Assembly (NCBI RefSeq): GCF_001905005.1
Contig: NZ_LWKZ01000023.1
Coordinates: 372,001-436,000 of the forward strand
DNA from: Streptomyces sp. CB02923
Lineage (GTDB): Bacteria; Actinomycetota; Actinomycetes; Streptomycetales; Streptomycetaceae
Direction of reading: 5' to 3'
DNA length: 64,000 nucleotides
Both the position numbers and the translations under genes were made by a program. The notes beneath the pieces were generated by a model. That model ran no database searches and was not told the DNA's origin. It saw only the letters and a program-made list of their open reading frames with translations. Positions 7,898 through 15,245 of the stretch are shown in pieces. Numbering within the stretch: position 1 is the stretch's first letter; every line of letters starts with the position of its first letter.

Positions 7898-9205
7898 CTA
7901 GGCGGCGTTCGAAGGGCGGTGCTCGGCGGGAAGCAGCAGGACGCGGTCGTCGGCGTCGTACTCGTACAGCTCGGCGTACCGGCCCCAGGTGACCGCGGTG
8001 GCCAGCTGCCGGCGCGCGGCGTGCTCGGGGATGTGACCGCAGAGCCGGCCGATCAGATACGGCTCGCGCAGCCGGCCGCTGCCGGAGGCCAGCAGGAGCG
8101 TGCGGATGGTGGCGATGAGCGGGACGTTGGCGAGCGCGGCAGCGGCGAAGAGGTGCTTGCGGGGGAGGATGTCGGCGCGCGCGAAGCCGCGGCCGGTGAC
8201 CGTGAGGTTCAGCCGGTTGGCGGCGACCTTCGCGTAGCCGAGCAGCTGGACCGCCTCGACCAGGGGCATCAGGTCGTCCACCGCGTAGGACAGCGCGTCG
8301 GCCAGCGCCGCCAGGTCCATCGAGCCGCCGCGGGTGTCCAGGAACTCCAGCAGACCGGTCAGGGACTCCACGGCGGCGTCCGGCAGCGGTCCGGCGGCCC
8401 GCAGCGGGTCCTGTCCGGCCGGGCCGGGCACGGCGGCGGTGCGCCGGCCGGTCAGTGCTTCGTACGCGTCCTCGACCAGCGCCTCGAAGCCGTCGTCGCG
8501 ACGGTCGCGGGGCCGCGGCAGAGCGACGCGCAGGTCGGCCTTGACACGGCCGGGGCCGGTGCCGAGCACCAGGATCCGGTCGGCGAGCTGGACGGCCTCC
8601 TCGATGGAGTGGGTGACCAGCAGGGCGGTGCGGGTGGGGGAGTCGGGGTGGGCGAGCAGTTCCAGCAGCTCGTTGCGGAGGGTCTGCGCGGTCAGGACGT
8701 CCAGCGCGGAGAACGGCTCGTCCATCAGCAGGACGTCCGGCTCGACGACGAGGGCGCGGGCGAAGCCGACCCGCTGCCGCATCCCGCCGGACAGCTCCTT
8801 GGGGTAGGCGTTCTCGAAGCCGTCCAGGCCGACCATGTCGATGGCGCTCAGGGCCCGGCCACGCCGTTCGACGGCGTGCACGCCCCGGGCCTGGAGGCCG
8901 AGTTCGACGTTCTGCTGGACCGTCAGCCACGGCATCAGGGCGAAGGACTGGAACAGCATCGCGGCACCGGGGTTCGGGCCGGTGACCGGCTTCCCGCGGT
9001 AGTGGACGGTGCCGCCGGACGGCGCCAGCAGACCGGCGACGTGGCGCAGCAGCGTCGACTTGCCCGATCCCGACTTGCCGAGCAGGGCGATGACCTGCCC
9101 CTCGTACAGGTCGAAGGAGACGTCGTCGAGGACCGGCAGGACGCCGCCGTCGGGGGCGGGGAAGTCCTTGCAGAGGTTGCGGACGCTGAGGACGGAGGTG
9201 TTCAT
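7898..9205 (-). CDS. anion-type ABC transporter ATP-binding protein with C-terminal AAA-associated domain
   Basis: ATPase subunit (435 residues) of a nitrate/sulfonate/bicarbonate-type importer. Residues 1-240 are the ABC domain: Walker A LLGKSGSGKSTLL, Q-loop LFQSFALMPW, signature ELSGGMRQRV, Walker B DVLLMDEPFSALD, H-loop VTHSIEEAV. Residues ~280-435 form the AAA-associated C-terminal domain found in this transporter group, which may sense substrate or regulate the ATPase. ATG 9205 has GGAGC upstream and opens directly into the ABC fold. The permease is encoded 155 bp upstream in the same orientation; no substrate-binding protein is present nearby. Confidence 0.9.
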   Translation of the reverse strand: MNTSVLSVRNLCKDFPAPDGGVLPVLDDVSFDLYEGQVIALLGKSGSGKSTLLRHVAGLLAPSGGTVHYRGKPVTGPNPGAAMLFQSFALMPWLTVQQNVELGLQARGVHAVERRGRALSAIDMVGLDGFENAYPKELSGGMRQRVGFARALVVEPDVLLMDEPFSALDVLTAQTLRNELLELLAHPDSPTRTALLVTHSIEEAVQLADRILVLGTGPGRVKADLRVALPRPRDRRDDGFEALVEDAYEALTGRRTAAVPGPAGQDPLRAAGPLPDAAVESLTGLLEFLDTRGGSMDLAALADALSYAVDDLMPLVEAVQLLGYAKVAANRLNLTVTGRGFARADILPRKHLFAAAALANVPLIATIRTLLLASGSGRLREPYLIGRLCGHIPEHAARRQLATAVTWGRYAELYEYDADDRVLLLPAEHRPSNAA

Positions 9206-9236
9206 GATGATGCTCCGAGGTGGTGGGATTTTCGGC

Positions 9237-9284
9237 GGCTTCACGGCTTCACGGCTTCACGGCTTTGCGGATTTGTGGCTTGGC
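9237..9284. repeat. 8-bp tandem repeat between ABC permease and ATPase genes
   Basis: GGCTTCAC occurs three times perfectly and then decays (GGCTTTGC, GGATTTGT, GGCTTGGC). It is non-coding and sits just upstream of the ATPase ribosome-binding site, so copy-number change could alter expression of the second gene of the pair. Confidence 0.6.
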
Positions 9285-9360
9285 GCCTTGACAGCCCGGC
9301 GGCCGGGCGCCGTGGCACTCCGGTGCCGCTGCCGGTGCCGGTACCGCTGCCGGGCTGCCG

Positions 9361-11094
9361 CTACAGGGCGCAGCGCTTCATCGCGAAGCGGTACAGCCGT
9401 CGCCAGAACAGCCGGTTGATGACGACGACGTAGACGCTCATCAGGACGGCGCCGAGGAAGTTGCGGGCGAAGTCGCCGTCGGCGGTCGCCTGCTGGATGT
9501 ACGCGCCGATGCCGACCGCGGTGAGCGTGGTGGTGCCGTAACTGACGGTCTCCGCCTGGATCGAGGCGTTCCAGGCGCCGCCCGACGCGGTCAGCGCTCC
9601 GGTGACGTACGAGGGGAAGACGGCCGGCAGGATCAGCTTCCTCCAGCGCAGCCACCCGCGCAGCCCCAGGTCGGCGGCGGCCTCGCGCAGGTCGCCGGGG
9701 ATGGCGCCGGCCCCCGCGATGACGTTGAACAGCACGTACCACTGGGCGCCGAGCGCCATCAGGGCGATGCAGCCCCAGTTCAGCGAGATGCCGGAAACGC
9801 CCAGCACGATGACCGCGAGCGGGAAGACGAAGTTGGTCGGGAAGGAGGCCAGTACCTGCACGACCGGCTGGGCGATCCGGTTGACCTTCGGGTTCATCCC
9901 GATCCACGCGCCGATGGGCACCCACACCACGGTCGAGAAGGCGACCAGCAGCAGCACCCGGCCGTAGGTGATCAGTGCCAGCAGGGCGTCGTGGCCGATC
10001 TCGGGCAGCGGCACGTGCGCCAGGATGTAGGAGAACGCCTGCCACATGATCGCCGCGACGGCCACCGTGTAGAGCACGGTGAAGACGATGTCGGCCTGCC
10101 TGCGGCGGGCGGCGTCGTGGTGCAGCCGTCCGCCGCCGGTGCCCAGCACCCGCATGGCACGGTCGAGCCGCTCACCGGCCGGGCGCAGGCCGCGCGCCAG
10201 GCGGCCGGGCAGTGTGGAGCGGCGCAGCAGCTGGAGGAACCAGCTGCGCGGCTGCTCGGCGATCTCGCACTCCTCGGTGCGGAACCGCTCGGCCCATGCC
10301 GTCAGCGGGCGCCAGAAGAAGAAGTTGACCGACACCACCGTCACGATCATGACGACGACGGCCAGGCCGACCCGGGCGCCGTCCCCGTCGCCCAGCGCCT
10401 GGGCCACGTACGACCCCATGCCCGGCAGGGCGTTGTCCCGGTTGTTGACGCTGATCGTCTCGGAGGCGCTGAGCGCGAACCAGGCGGCACCGAAGCTGAT
10501 CATGCCGTTCCAGACCTGGGCGATCATGCCGCTGGGCACGTCCAGCTTCCAGAACCGCTGCCAGCGGGTGAGCCCCATCAGCCGGGCCGCCTCGTCCAGC
10601 TCCCCGGGCTGGGTGGTCAGCGACTGGTAGAAGGCCAGCGCCATGTTCCACACCAGCGCGGTGAAGACGGCGAAGACCGCGGCGCACTCCAGGCCCAGCG
10701 TGGAGTGCGGGAACAGGGCGACGAAGCCGGTGACGGTGATGCCGAGGAAGGTCAGGACCGGTACGGACTGCAGGATGTCGATCGCCGGGACGATCACCTT
10801 GGCGGCCCGCCGGGACCGGGCGGCCCACGTACCGAACACGAAGGTGAAGAGCACCGCGGGCACCAGCCCGGCGAACATCCGCAGCACGGAACGCGCCGCG
10901 TAGTACGGCAGCAGGCCGGGATCGGTGGAGACGGCCGGTGGATTTCCGGGGTGGTAAGGCTGGTCGGTGGTGGCTGCCACGCGGACCACAAGATAGAGGA
11001 GTGCGACGAAACCGCAGAGAATGAGGATGTCCACGGGACGCATTCGGGCAGCGCGTATCGCGCCGCCGGACGGGAACTGGCGGAGTTTCGACAT
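9361..11094 (-). CDS. ABC transporter permease with duplicated, fused permease domains
   Basis: A 577-residue integral membrane protein containing two complete binding-protein-dependent permease domains. The first spans ~20-265 with EAA loop ELDEAARLMGLTRWQRFWKL. The second spans ~325-577 with EAA loop DLREAAADLGLRGWLRWRKL. One polypeptide would therefore supply the whole membrane pore. It pairs with the ATPase just downstream. Fused permeases of this sort occur in the duplicated-permease anion transporters; the substrate here is unknown. ATG 11094 has only a weak ribosome-binding site. An in-frame TTG at 11259, behind a strong GGAGG, would add a 55-residue non-membrane extension and is less likely. 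Confidence 0.88.
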   Translation of the reverse strand: MSKLRQFPSGGAIRAARMRPVDILILCGFVALLYLVVRVAATTDQPYHPGNPPAVSTDPGLLPYYAARSVLRMFAGLVPAVLFTFVFGTWAARSRRAAKVIVPAIDILQSVPVLTFLGITVTGFVALFPHSTLGLECAAVFAVFTALVWNMALAFYQSLTTQPGELDEAARLMGLTRWQRFWKLDVPSGMIAQVWNGMISFGAAWFALSASETISVNNRDNALPGMGSYVAQALGDGDGARVGLAVVVMIVTVVSVNFFFWRPLTAWAERFRTEECEIAEQPRSWFLQLLRRSTLPGRLARGLRPAGERLDRAMRVLGTGGGRLHHDAARRRQADIVFTVLYTVAVAAIMWQAFSYILAHVPLPEIGHDALLALITYGRVLLLVAFSTVVWVPIGAWIGMNPKVNRIAQPVVQVLASFPTNFVFPLAVIVLGVSGISLNWGCIALMALGAQWYVLFNVIAGAGAIPGDLREAAADLGLRGWLRWRKLILPAVFPSYVTGALTASGGAWNASIQAETVSYGTTTLTAVGIGAYIQQATADGDFARNFLGAVLMSVYVVVINRLFWRRLYRFAMKRCAL

Positions 11095-11200
11095 GGAAGG
11101 ACCCGAAAGAATTCGTGCGGGCGGGCCGGTGCGGCGGCAAAGCGGCCACCGCACGGGCGCACGGCCCGGCAGAACGGACGCCGCGGGCCGTACGGCCCGG

Positions 11201-11257
11201 TCAGCGGGGACAGCGGGGTCGGCGGCGAGCGCGACTGGGAGGATCGCCGTACAGCAC
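11201..11257 (-). CDS. possible 18-codon leader peptide before ABC transporter
   Basis: A GTG start follows an excellent AGGAGGTGG site at ~5-nt spacing and encodes a short Arg/Pro-rich peptide (VLYGDPPSRARRRPRCPR) that stops 106 nt before the permease start. It could be a leader ORF controlling the transporter by attenuation. The same ribosome-binding site could instead serve an in-frame TTG (11259) extending the permease. The claim rests only on the site and position. Confidence 0.25.
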   Translation of the reverse strand: MLYGDPPSRARRRPRCPR

Positions 11258-11433
11258 AACGACCACCTCCTCGAATTCTTCGGTACAGGGATGCGGCGGC
11301 CTCCGGCGGCCGGTACCGAAAAGAATGATGGCACGTAATGTGCGGCGCGGTCAAAGATCTCCGGGCGTTTTCCGGAACCTGAATGACTCTTCAGAATTCG
11401 TGCCGATCGAAGGCCCCGAGGAGTGCGGTGACG

Positions 11434-11449
11434 GGAAATTCGAATTTCC
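11434..11449. promoter_or_regulatory. 16-bp perfect palindrome, TTCGAA core
   Basis: GGAAATTCGAATTTCC is a perfect AT-rich palindrome in otherwise GC-rich DNA, ~100 bp upstream of the small plus-strand gene and 340 bp upstream of the permease. It is a candidate operator. Confidence 0.4.
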
Positions 11450-11489
11450 TGAAGGCGCTTTCAGAATTACCCTGCTCAGGTGCCGCTTT

Positions 11490-11519
11490 CCCGGGGCCCG
11501 TACCGGTACGGGCCCCGGG
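11490..11519. promoter_or_regulatory. 30-bp perfect palindrome without loop
   Basis: Both 15-bp arms (CCCGGGGCCCGTACC and complement) meet at CCGG with no spacer. It lies between two divergent genes, so it has no upstream transcript to terminate on either side unless a leader RNA exists. It could form a cruciform or hairpin, or be a protein-binding site. Confidence 0.5.
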
Positions 11520-11548
11520 GCGCCGGTGCGCTCCGGGGTGATGGGACA

Positions 11549-11740
11549 ATGGCGGTGATGATTAAGGAAGACCACCGCAGCGAGAACCAGACCGACCCGG
11601 CCGTCCCCGAGGACGACGAGGCGGCCACCGTACGGCGGCAGGCCCGGCTGACCCTGGCCGGCCAGGCCCGCGACGCCGACGAGCTGAAGATGCTCCTGGA
11701 GATGCTGGGCCTGCACCCCTCCCAGGAGGGCGAGAGCTGA
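11549..11740 (+). CDS. small conserved-type acidic protein
   Basis: A 63-residue protein with an acidic N-terminal half (KEDHRSENQTDPAVPEDDEA) and a helical C-terminal half (RQARLTLAGQARDADELKML, then LEMLGLHP). The helical part resembles small actinobacterial proteins annotated only as hypothetical; I cannot assign a function. Two ATGs are possible, 11549 and 11558, both with weak ribosome-binding sites; the gene ends close to a strong terminator shared with the chitinase. Confidence 0.6.
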   Translation: MAVMIKEDHRSENQTDPAVPEDDEAATVRRQARLTLAGQARDADELKMLLEMLGLHPSQEGES

Positions 11741-11763
11741 GCCGTCCGCGGACGGTCCCGCGA

Positions 11764-11808
11764 CGCGACGGCCCCGCCCGGGTAGGTCACCCGGGCGGGG
11801 CCGTCGCG
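11764..11808. terminator. 20-bp stem bidirectional terminator
   Basis: A 20-bp perfect stem with a 5-nt loop (AGGTC) lies exactly between the convergent small gene and the chitinase gene. Confidence 0.85.
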
Positions 11809-11831
11809 CCGTCGGCGCGGCGCTTCGGGGG

Positions 11832-12887
11832 TCAGCGCCCCTGGAGCGCCTTGACGTTGTTGCCGAACGACCAGGCCTTCGAGCCGTCCCAGTTCAGCGA
11901 CCAGGTCATCAGGCCCTTCAGCCCGCCCCGGTAGGTGTTCCAGGCCTGGCCCACCAGGCCCGGGGACATGTATCCGCCGCCCGCTCCCGGCTGCGCCGGA
12001 AGGCCGGGGACCTGCTTGTCGTAGGGCACCTTGATGGTCGTGCCCTGGATGACCAGCCCCTTGTTCAGGCAGTCCGTCTGCTTCGTGAAGCCCTGGACGG
12101 TGCCGGCGGAGTACGCGTCGCCGGAGCAGCCGTACATGCTCCCGTTGTAGTACTGCATGTTGAGCCACCAGAGGCGGCCGTTGTCCGCGTACTTCTTCAC
12201 GATCGGCAGGTACGCGCCCCAGATCGAGCCGTACGTCACACTGCCCCCGGTGACGTACGCGGTTTCCGGCGCCATCGTCAGGCCGAAGTTCGACGGCATC
12301 TTGGCGAGCACGCCGTCGATGATGCGGATCAGGTTGGACTGTGAGGCCGACAGTGTGTTGATGTTGCCGCTGCCGGTGAGGCCGGTCTCGATGTCGATGT
12401 CGATGCCGTCGAAGTTGTACTTCTTCAGGATCGGCACGACCGTCTCGACGAACCGGTCGGCGACCTTGGCGGAGCTGAGGTCGATGCCCGCCGCCGCGCC
12501 GCCGATGGACATCAGGATCGTCTGGCCCGCCGCCTTGGCCTCGCACATCTCGGCCGGTGTCGCGACCTTCACGGTCGCGTCCATGCCGTCCTCCCACAGG
12601 ACCGTGCCGTCCGAGCGGATGACGGGAAAGGCGGCGTTGAGCACGTTGTAGCCGTGCGCGCCGATACGGGAGTCGGTGATCGGGGTCCAGCCGAACGGCG
12701 GGTGGACCCCGTTGGCCGCGCCGTCCCAGTTCTCCCAGTAGCCCTGGAGCACCTTGCCCGCGGGCTTGGACTTGACCGGACAGGTGGTCTCCTGGGGAGC
12801 GGCGCCCGGCGCCGCGGCGGTCAGCAGCGAGACGGCGCAGGCCGAGGCCAGGCCGATTCCGAGCAGGCGGGACGCCCGACCGAACAT
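11832..12887 (-). CDS. secreted GH18 chitinase
   Basis: An exported 351-residue chitinase. The signal peptide is residues 1-33 (FGRASRLLGIGLASACAVSL). The catalytic domain begins at KVLQGYWENWDG and contains the GH18 signatures ILMSIGG and FDGIDIDIETG (DxxDxDxE, with the Glu proton donor), plus WWLNMQYYNG and a final LMTWSLNWD barrel strand. No separate chitin-binding domain is visible, so this is a compact single-domain enzyme. ATG 12887 has AAAGGAG upstream. The promoter carries a TGGTCCAGACCT element, consistent with chitin/GlcNAc-responsive control. Confidence 0.93.
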   Translation of the reverse strand: MFGRASRLLGIGLASACAVSLLTAAAPGAAPQETTCPVKSKPAGKVLQGYWENWDGAANGVHPPFGWTPITDSRIGAHGYNVLNAAFPVIRSDGTVLWEDGMDATVKVATPAEMCEAKAAGQTILMSIGGAAAGIDLSSAKVADRFVETVVPILKKYNFDGIDIDIETGLTGSGNINTLSASQSNLIRIIDGVLAKMPSNFGLTMAPETAYVTGGSVTYGSIWGAYLPIVKKYADNGRLWWLNMQYYNGSMYGCSGDAYSAGTVQGFTKQTDCLNKGLVIQGTTIKVPYDKQVPGLPAQPGAGGGYMSPGLVGQAWNTYRGGLKGLMTWSLNWDGSKAWSFGNNVKALQGR

Positions 12888-13045
12888 GATGTGCTCCTTT
12901 CCGGCCGTGGCCGGCGGTGACTGAGGAGGGGGACCGGTGGAGCGTGGTGACGGTGACGCGCGGATGGGACGGCGTGCGGGGGAGTGATGCGCGGTGCTGG
13001 TGGTGCGCGGGGGGTGGATGTTGCACTGCGCGTGGTGTTGCCCGA

Positions 13046-13087
13046 ACCGTAGGGTGACCCGCAAGGGCCGTCAATAGGTCTGGACCA
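13046..13087 (-). promoter_or_regulatory. chitinase promoter with chitin-type repeat / DasR-like element
   Basis: Reading the minus strand, TGGTCCAGACCT (13087-13076) sits directly upstream of a -35 TTGACG (13074-13069), then a 17-nt spacer, then -10 TACGGT (13051-13046). TGGTCCAGACCT matches the 12-bp repeat known from Streptomyces chitinase promoters and resembles the DasR site TGGTCTAGACCA. Only one copy is evident here. Transcription should begin about 150 nt upstream of the chitinase start. Confidence 0.8.
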
Positions 13088-13150
13088 ACTCGGTACGGGG
13101 GTGGACGCGCCCTGCGTACGCCGCCGCGGACGGCGGCTCAGGGGTTCTGC

Positions 13151-14464
13151 TCAACGCGGACCCCGCGGACGGACCGCCGACGGTTCCGGCGGGCCGCCGA
13201 CCGGCTCCTGACGGGACGTCGGCAGGTCACGTGCCCGGCGCACCGGTGACAGGAGCAGGATGACCGCGGCGAGCGGAATGCCCGCGGTCGTGATCCACAT
13301 GGCCGCGCGCAGGCCGAGTACGGTGCCGAGCGTGCCCCCGAGCAGCGCGCCGAGCGGGATCGTGCCGTAGCCGAGGAAGGTCGTACCGGCGGTGACGCGG
13401 CCGAGGATGTGCGGCGGGCAGTAACGCTGCTGGAAGCCTGCCTTGATCACGTTTCCGGCCACCACGCCCGCGGAGACGCAGCAGCCGCCGACGATGAAGA
13501 ACACGACCCCCGCGCCGTCGGTGGTCAGCGGCATCAGCAGCGCGAACAGCGCCAGACCGAACTCGAACAGCAGCGTCGCACGGGCCGTCCCCACCCGGGC
13601 GGCGATCCGGCGGGCGACGAAGGCACCGGCCACACCCCCGGCGCCGGTCGCCGCGACCAGGCCGCCGACCATCGCGGGCGACAGGCCGACGGTGCGGACG
13701 AGGAAGATCACCTGGATCGACTGGTACCCCATCAGGCCCAGGTTGGAGGCGGCGCCGAACAGCGTCAGCGCACGCAGCCAGGGATCACCGGCGATCAGCC
13801 GCAGCCCCTCGCCGACCTCACCGGCGAGCGCCCCGGGCCGCCGCTCCGCCCGGCGGACACGGGGCTCGCGGTGCCGGATGCCGGCCAGGCACAACAGCGC
13901 GACGAGGAAGGTCGCGGCCTGCGCGAACATCCCGTTCACCGCACCCGCGGCCTGCGCGATCAGGCCGCCGGAACCCTGCCCGGCAACCTGCGCGGCGGAC
14001 GCGCTGCCGTGCAGCTTGGCGTTGCCCTCGGCCTGGTCGCCCGGGTCCAGGATGCTCGGCAGATAGGCGCTGTAGGCGGTCTGGAAGAACACCGTCGCCG
14101 TCCCCGTCAACAGGGCGACGGCCAGCAGCAGGCCCGTACTCAGCCAACCGCACCACGCGGCGACCGGCACACCGGCGAACAGTACGCAGGAGACCGCCGC
14201 GGCGGCCATCATGACGGGCCTGCGCCGCAGCCGGTCCACCCAGGCGCCGACCGGAAGGCCGAGCAGCAGCCACGGCAGCCAGGCGGCAGCGCTCAGCAGC
14301 CCCACCTCGAACGTCCCGGCGTGCAGGGTCGACACGGCGACGAGCGGCATGGCCACTCCGGTCACCGAGGCGCCGAACTTGCCGGCGGTCTCGCCGCACC
14401 ACAGCAGACGGAAGTCGCGGTGGCGCCGCAGCAGCCCGCCCCGCCGCTCCGCGGTCCGGCTCAC
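13151..14464 (-). CDS. MFS transporter, probable drug exporter
   Basis: A 437-residue major facilitator with about 12 hydrophobic segments. The N-terminal part FRLLWCGETAGKFGASVTGV and VGAWVDRLRRRPVMM (loop 2-3 motif A variant) are typical of the MFS_3/enterobactin-exporter-like group. The substrate is unknown. It starts with GTG overlapping the ArsR stop by 4 nt (GTGA), so it is the second gene of a regulator-exporter operon and is probably controlled by that regulator. Confidence 0.88.
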   Translation of the reverse strand: MSRTAERRGGLLRRHRDFRLLWCGETAGKFGASVTGVAMPLVAVSTLHAGTFEVGLLSAAAWLPWLLLGLPVGAWVDRLRRRPVMMAAAAVSCVLFAGVPVAAWCGWLSTGLLLAVALLTGTATVFFQTAYSAYLPSILDPGDQAEGNAKLHGSASAAQVAGQGSGGLIAQAAGAVNGMFAQAATFLVALLCLAGIRHREPRVRRAERRPGALAGEVGEGLRLIAGDPWLRALTLFGAASNLGLMGYQSIQVIFLVRTVGLSPAMVGGLVAATGAGGVAGAFVARRIAARVGTARATLLFEFGLALFALLMPLTTDGAGVVFFIVGGCCVSAGVVAGNVIKAGFQQRYCPPHILGRVTAGTTFLGYGTIPLGALLGGTLGTVLGLRAAMWITTAGIPLAAVILLLSPVRRARDLPTSRQEPVGGPPEPSAVRPRGPR

Positions 14465-15078
14465 GCGTCGCCCCGCTCTCTGCGCGGGAAGGACTGGAGC
14501 TGTACGACGACGGGGAGCGCGTCCGGCGCGGCGGCGGCCTCCGGAGCAGGGGTGTGGCGGGCGATCACCTCGAACAACTCGGCGTTCAGAGACTTGAGCT
14601 GAGCGGGTGTCAGGCGCAGGTCGTGCCAGTCGGCGACGGTGCCGGCCTGCCGCCAGGTCTCGTCCCAGTCCTCGTTGGCGTAGTCCGTGACCCGGTTGAA
14701 GTACTGCTGCACCAGTTCGTGCAGATAGACCGAGAGGGCGCCCCGGCTGTCGGGATCGTCGCGGAAGTCGGCGGTGTTCAGGTCGTTGGTGACGCCGACC
14801 CGTTTCCACCAGCGCTCGCGCTTGGTGCCGCGCCCGGTTTCCTCCTCGATGAAGCCGTGCTCGGCGAGGTGGCGCAGGTGCCAGCTGACGGTGCCGGTGT
14901 TCTCCCCGAGGCGTTCGGAGAGCCGGGCGGAGGTGGCCGGACCGTCGAGGGTGAGCAGTTCGAAGATGCGCATCCGCAGTGGATGGGCCAGCCCGCGCAG
15001 GCTGCGGGCGTCCAGGCGGCGGGCGGGGCGCTCGTGTGCGGGGCGGTCGGGGGAGGGGTGTTCGGGCTGGTCGGGCAT
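14461..15078 (-). CDS. ArsR-type winged-helix repressor
   Basis: A 205-residue regulator. Residues 23-95 are a winged helix (RSLRGLAHPLRMRIFELL, SARLSERLGENTGTVSWHLR), followed by a C-terminal helical domain (TNDLNTADFRDD ... LYLHELVQQYF-like) seen in Streptomyces ArsR-type regulators. There is no obvious metal-binding CxC in the recognition helix, so a small organic ligand is likely. It heads an operon with an MFS exporter. A TAGGCT -10 lies six bases before ATG 15078 and there is no ribosome-binding site, so the mRNA may be leaderless. Confidence 0.88.
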   Translation of the reverse strand: MPDQPEHPSPDRPAHERPARRLDARSLRGLAHPLRMRIFELLTLDGPATSARLSERLGENTGTVSWHLRHLAEHGFIEEETGRGTKRERWWKRVGVTNDLNTADFRDDPDSRGALSVYLHELVQQYFNRVTDYANEDWDETWRQAGTVADWHDLRLTPAQLKSLNAELFEVIARHTPAPEAAAAPDALPVVVQLQSFPRRERGDA

Positions 15079-15094
15079 GGCGGCAGCCTAGGGT

Positions 15095-15135
15095 GCAGAG
15101 AGTTCTCTGCATAGGGGTTGCAGAGAACTCTCTGC
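15095..15135. promoter_or_regulatory. two matching operators for ArsR-type repressor
   Basis: GCAGAGAGTTCTCTGC (15095-15110) and GCAGAGAACTCTCTGC (15120-15135) are reverse complements of each other. Each is itself a 7-bp inverted repeat (GCAGAGA/TCTCTGC), and the two starts are 25 bp apart. They cover the promoter just upstream of the arsR-MFS operon and also face the HelR-type gene. Confidence 0.75.
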
Positions 15136-15169
15136 AAGTTGCCCGGCGGCTTACGCGCACAACAAAAAG

Positions 15170-15212
15170 CCCCGGTCCGTATTGACGGCCGGGGTATTTC
15201 TCTGCGTATATT
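15170..15212 (+). promoter_or_regulatory. HelR-type gene promoter with overlapping inverted repeat
   Basis: CCCCGG-T-CCG (15170-15179) pairs with CGG-CCGGGG (15186-15194), enclosing and overlapping a -35-like TTGACG (15182-15187). A -10-like TATATT is at 15207-15212, though the 19-nt spacer is long. Rifamycin-response elements occur upstream of helR homologues; I could not confirm that this repeat matches that element. Confidence 0.4.
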
Positions 15213-15245
15213 GGGCGTTTACATGTCTTGGTAATTAATCATCGC

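Larger units (their letters stand above)
11095..11548. other. 454-bp divergent intergenic region with several palindromes
   Basis: Long leader or control region of the ABC transporter. It holds a 16-bp palindrome at 11434, a 30-bp palindrome at 11490, an inverted repeat built from CGGTAC and GTACCG (11280-11318) and a possible leader ORF (11201-11257), all listed separately. No larger gene is supported. Confidence 0.5.

Noticed and set aside
11095..11259. 55-residue N-terminal extension of the ABC permease from TTG 11259
   Set aside because: The extension is Arg/Pro-rich, not membrane-like, and the permease domain starts normally at ATG 11094.
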